Positions 5,414 to 7,463 of a stretch of DNA of 7,463 nt are shown one piece after another. The DNA comes from Pseudomonadota bacterium. Lineage in GTDB: Bacteria; Pseudomonadota; Alphaproteobacteria; Sphingomonadales; Sphingomonadaceae. The position numbers and the translations under genes are program-made. The notes under the pieces were generated by a model. That model saw only the letters and a program-made list of their open reading frames with translations, was not told where the DNA came from and searched no databases. The first letter of the stretch is position 1, and each line of letters starts with the position of its first letter. The stretch is from NCBI GenBank assembly GCA_023417515.1, contig JAEZFL010000102.1, forward strand, positions 1 to 7,463. The letters run 5' to 3'.

Positions 5414-6406
5414 GTGGAATTTCTGATGGGTGATTTCCTGGGGACGCCGCTCTGGTTCTGGGCGGCGTTCCTCGCCATCGTCATCGCGCTGCTCGTCCTC
5501 GACCTCGGCGTGCTTCACCGCAAGCAGCGCGAGATCGGCGTTCGCGAGAGCCTGATGATGTCGGGCTTCTACATCGCGGCGGGTCTGGCGTTCGGCGCCT
5601 GGGTGTGGATCGCACGCGGCGACACCGCGGGCCTCGACTATGTCACCGGCTTCCTGGTCGAGAAGAGTCTCGCGATGGACAACGTGTTCGTCATCGCGAT
5701 GATCTTCGGCTATTTCGCCGTGCCCCGGATCTACCAGCACCGGGTGCTGTTCTGGGGCATCCTGGGCGTGATCGTGCTGCGCGGGATCATGATCGGCTTC
5801 GGCACCGCTTTGGTCGATAATTTCGGCTGGGTCCTCTACGTCTTCGCCGCCTTCCTCATCTACACCGGCATCAAGATGTGGACCTCGGCCGACGAGCAAT
5901 ATGAGGTCGGCAAGTCGCCCATCCTCGCCTGGATCAAGAAGCGCTTCCGGGTCAGTGACGAGCTTCACGGCGAGCGCTTCTTCGTCACCAAGGCGGACCC
6001 GGTCACCGGCCGCACCGTCCGCATGATGACGCCCTTGTTCCTAGCGCTGATCATGGTCGAGATCGTCGACGTCGTGTTCGCGGTGGACTCGATCCCGGCG
6101 ATCTTCGCGATCACCACCGATCCGTTCATCGTCTACACCTCGAACGTGTTCGCGATCCTGGGGCTGCGCGCGCTCTACTTCGCGCTGTCGGCGATGATCG
6201 ACCGCTTCCACTATCTGAAGCACGCGCTCGCGGTGCTGCTGGTGTTCATCGGCTCTAAGGTGTTCGTCGCCGACCTGCTCGGCCTTGCGAAGTTCCCGCC
6301 GGCACTGTCGCTGGGCCTCACCGTGGCCATCCTCGCGACCGGTGTGGTCTATTCGCTTCGAAAGACCTCGCCGGGCCGGGGAACCGCCTTGCCCTCCAGC
6401 GATTGA
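5414..6406 (+). CDS. TerC/Alx-family integral membrane protein (probable metal ion transporter)
   Basis: A 330-residue inner-membrane protein with about nine hydrophobic segments (roughly 12-33, 50-67, 77-101, 112-133, 137-156, 205-232, 236-262, 268-291, 297-316). The family motifs are clear: the acidic LLVLDLGV in the first helix (Asp30), EKSLAMDNVFVIAMIF (Glu83, Asp89, Asn90) and, in the second half, MVEIVDVVFAVDSIPA (Glu216, Asp219, Asp225), followed by SNVFAILGLRALYF. The acidic residues are likely metal ligands. A hydrophilic loop at 157-203 joins the two halves. Members such as Alx export manganese; others are tied to tellurite resistance or to metal loading of secreted enzymes. Length matches Alx (about 320). 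It begins with GTG, just after the small basic ORF, and is followed after 31 nt by ku. Specific substrate is not visible; manganese is the best guess. Confidence 0.93.
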   Translation: MEFLMGDFLGTPLWFWAAFLAIVIALLVLDLGVLHRKQREIGVRESLMMSGFYIAAGLAFGAWVWIARGDTAGLDYVTGFLVEKSLAMDNVFVIAMIFGYFAVPRIYQHRVLFWGILGVIVLRGIMIGFGTALVDNFGWVLYVFAAFLIYTGIKMWTSADEQYEVGKSPILAWIKKRFRVSDELHGERFFVTKADPVTGRTVRMMTPLFLALIMVEIVDVVFAVDSIPAIFAITTDPFIVYTSNVFAILGLRALYFALSAMIDRFHYLKHALAVLLVFIGSKVFVADLLGLAKFPPALSLGLTVAILATGVVYSLRKTSPGRGTALPSSD

Positions 6407-6437
6407 GTCGGAGGCGAATCGATCAGGTGAGAAGGCG

Positions 6438-7343
6438 ATGGCAGCGCGCGCATATTGGAAGGGCCAGATCAGGCTGGCCTTGGTCTCGATCCCGGTCGAG
6501 ATCTACACCGCGACCAAGAGCGGCGCGACCATCGCCTTCAACCAGATCCACGAGCCGACCGGCAAGCGAATCCGCTACGAGAAGGTGGTGGAAGGCGTCG
6601 GACCGGTCGACCCGGACGAGATCGTCAAGGGCTACCAGATCGAGAAGGGCAATTACGTCATCCTCACCGACGAGGAGATCGAGTCGGCCAAGCTCGAGAG
6701 CAAGAAGACGCTGGAGCTGACCCAGTTCGTCGATTCCGACGAGATCGACGTCCTCTATTTCGAGAAGCCTTATTATGTCGTCCCGGCCGACGACCTCGCC
6801 GAGGAGGCCTATATCGTCCTCCGCGAAGCGCTCCGCCGCACCAAGAAGGTCGCGATCGGCCAGCTCGCTTTGCGCGGCCGCGAATATGTGGTGAGCCTGA
6901 AGCCCTGCGGCCGCGGCATCGTGCTGGAGACGCTGCGCTATGCCGACGAGGTCCACAAGGCGCAGGGCTATTTCCGCGACATCGAGGATTCCGAGCCCGA
7001 CGAGGAGCTTCTCGACCTCGCCGAGACCCTGATCAACAAGAAGTCCAGGCCGTTCGATCCGGCCAAGTTCCACGACCATTATATCGACGCCTTGAAGGAC
7101 ATCATCGAGCGAAAGTCCAAGGGCAAGACCATCCATACCGAGGAGGACGAGGCCCCGGCGCAGAAAGGCATGAACGTCGTCGACCTGATGGCCGCGCTCA
7201 AGAAGAGCATCGCCAAGCCCGGCGCCGCCAACGACGAGGACACGCCCAAGCGCAAGCCCGCGGCGAAGAAGGCGCCGGCGAAGAAGGCCGCCGCGCGCAA
7301 GCCGGCGGCGCCAGCCAAGAAGCGGGCCGGTGCTCGAGGCTGA
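6438..7343 (+). CDS. ku: Non-homologous end joining protein Ku
   Basis: A 301-residue protein. Bacterial Ku forms a homodimeric ring on broken DNA ends and recruits ligase LigD for repair. The N-terminus MAARAYWKGQIRLALVSIPVE is typical. The Ku core spans about 1-185, with FNQIHEPTGKRIRYEKVVEG (34-53) and the conserved YFEKPYYVVP (107-116) and ALRRTKKVAIGQLALRGREY (131-150). Residues 187-230 (LLDLAETLINKKSRPFDP...) match the part that contacts LigD. A short helix NVVDLMAALKKSIAK follows at 246-260. The last 30 residues are a Lys/Ala/Pro tail of histone H1 type, known in other bacterial Ku proteins to aid DNA binding. The ATG at 6438 is preceded by AGGTGAGAAGG and fits the family start; the frame stays open upstream but into the terC-family gene. 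No ligD lies in the window. Confidence 0.96.
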   Translation: MAARAYWKGQIRLALVSIPVEIYTATKSGATIAFNQIHEPTGKRIRYEKVVEGVGPVDPDEIVKGYQIEKGNYVILTDEEIESAKLESKKTLELTQFVDSDEIDVLYFEKPYYVVPADDLAEEAYIVLREALRRTKKVAIGQLALRGREYVVSLKPCGRGIVLETLRYADEVHKAQGYFRDIEDSEPDEELLDLAETLINKKSRPFDPAKFHDHYIDALKDIIERKSKGKTIHTEEDEAPAQKGMNVVDLMAALKKSIAKPGAANDEDTPKRKPAAKKAPAKKAAARKPAAPAKKRAGARG

Positions 7344-7349
7344 GCTCAT

Positions 7350-7378
7350 CCTCCCTGTCGCCTTAGGCGATGGGGAGG
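7350..7378 (+). terminator. Hairpin after ku, possible transcription end
   Basis: CCTCCCTGTCGCC (7350-7362) pairs with GGCGATGGGGAGG (7366-7378) over 13 positions with two G-T pairs and a 3-nt loop, seven bases after the ku stop. No T-run follows, so it is either a weak or factor-assisted terminator or simply part of the repeat that continues to the window end. Confidence 0.45.
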
Positions 7379-7463
7379 GGGACCATGCGAAGCATGGTGG
7401 AGGGGCTCGGCGCGGTTTCGAACAGCCCCTCCACCCCACGCGTAGCGAGCGGTCCCCCCCCCC
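7350..7463. repeat. Palindromic repeat at the window end, right arm cut off
   Basis: After the first hairpin comes CCATGC-GAA-GCATGG (7383-7397), then a perfect 12-bp stem GGTGGAGGGGCT/AGCCCCTCCACC (7396-7407 with 7424-7435). The sequence after 7435 reads as a diverged reverse copy of the left half (GGGACC... mirrored as ...GGTCCCC), so the element is bipartite and its right arm runs out of the window. It ends in ten C residues (7454-7463), where the mirror of the left arm (GGGGAGGGGG) would predict a T inside the C-run. It shares a G/C-rich hairpin style with the element at 4916-5012 but not its sequence. Confidence 0.75.

Noticed and set aside
6423..7439. A 338-codon open frame on the minus strand
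   Set aside because: Antisense to ku and running into the end repeat; the plus frame matches the Ku family throughout.

Overview
The window is GC-rich and looks like chromosomal DNA from an alphaproteobacterium, most likely of the order Sphingomonadales. The main clue is the repeats. At least four families of bipartite palindromic repeat sit at gene borders, and one of them inside a gene encodes the peptides VQAEPVEA and PFDKLRTSG. I recall these repeats and peptides as typical of sphingomonad genomes. I could not run a search, so the taxonomic call is an inference.

Left part (1-1435): the C-terminal tail of a rightward gene (3-98) runs into a large inverted repeat (108-189). On the other side of this repeat a leftward operon ends. 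Right to left, the operon reads: class I aminotransferase (4848-3637), fused alpha/beta E1 of a 2-oxo acid dehydrogenase (3637-1544), and E2 lipoyl acyltransferase (1435-197). The aminotransferase stop and the E1 start share one base (TGATG). A 29+29 nt inverted repeat fills most of the 108-nt gap between E1 and E2. A logical route is: amino acid to 2-oxo acid (aminotransferase), decarboxylation and transfer to lipoyl-lysine (E1), and transfer to CoA (E2). The E3 lipoamide dehydrogenase is not in the window. Branched-chain 2-oxo acids are the likeliest substrate, but the sequence does not prove it.

Middle (4849-5209): a 361-nt divergent intergenic region. It holds a weak promoter candidate for the leftward operon, a 97-nt multi-hairpin repeat (4916-5012), a candidate rightward promoter (5027-5055) and a long leader with a 13-bp stem-loop (5108-5142).

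Right part (5210-7343): a rightward cluster of a 63-codon, Arg/His/Tyr-rich small protein of unknown function, a nine-helix TerC/Alx-family membrane protein (GTG start, 12 nt downstream), and the DNA-end-binding protein Ku of bacterial non-homologous end joining (31 nt downstream). No LigD ligase is in the window. The window ends in a further repeat (7350-7463) that finishes in ten C residues, probably at a contig edge.

No CRISPR array, tRNA, rRNA, transposase, phage gene or recognisable defence system was seen. The genes are ordinary. The most unusual thing is the repeat insertion inside the E2 gene: a 111-bp in-frame segment bounded by a 12-bp direct repeat, adding 37 residues to the flexible linker of a core metabolic enzyme.
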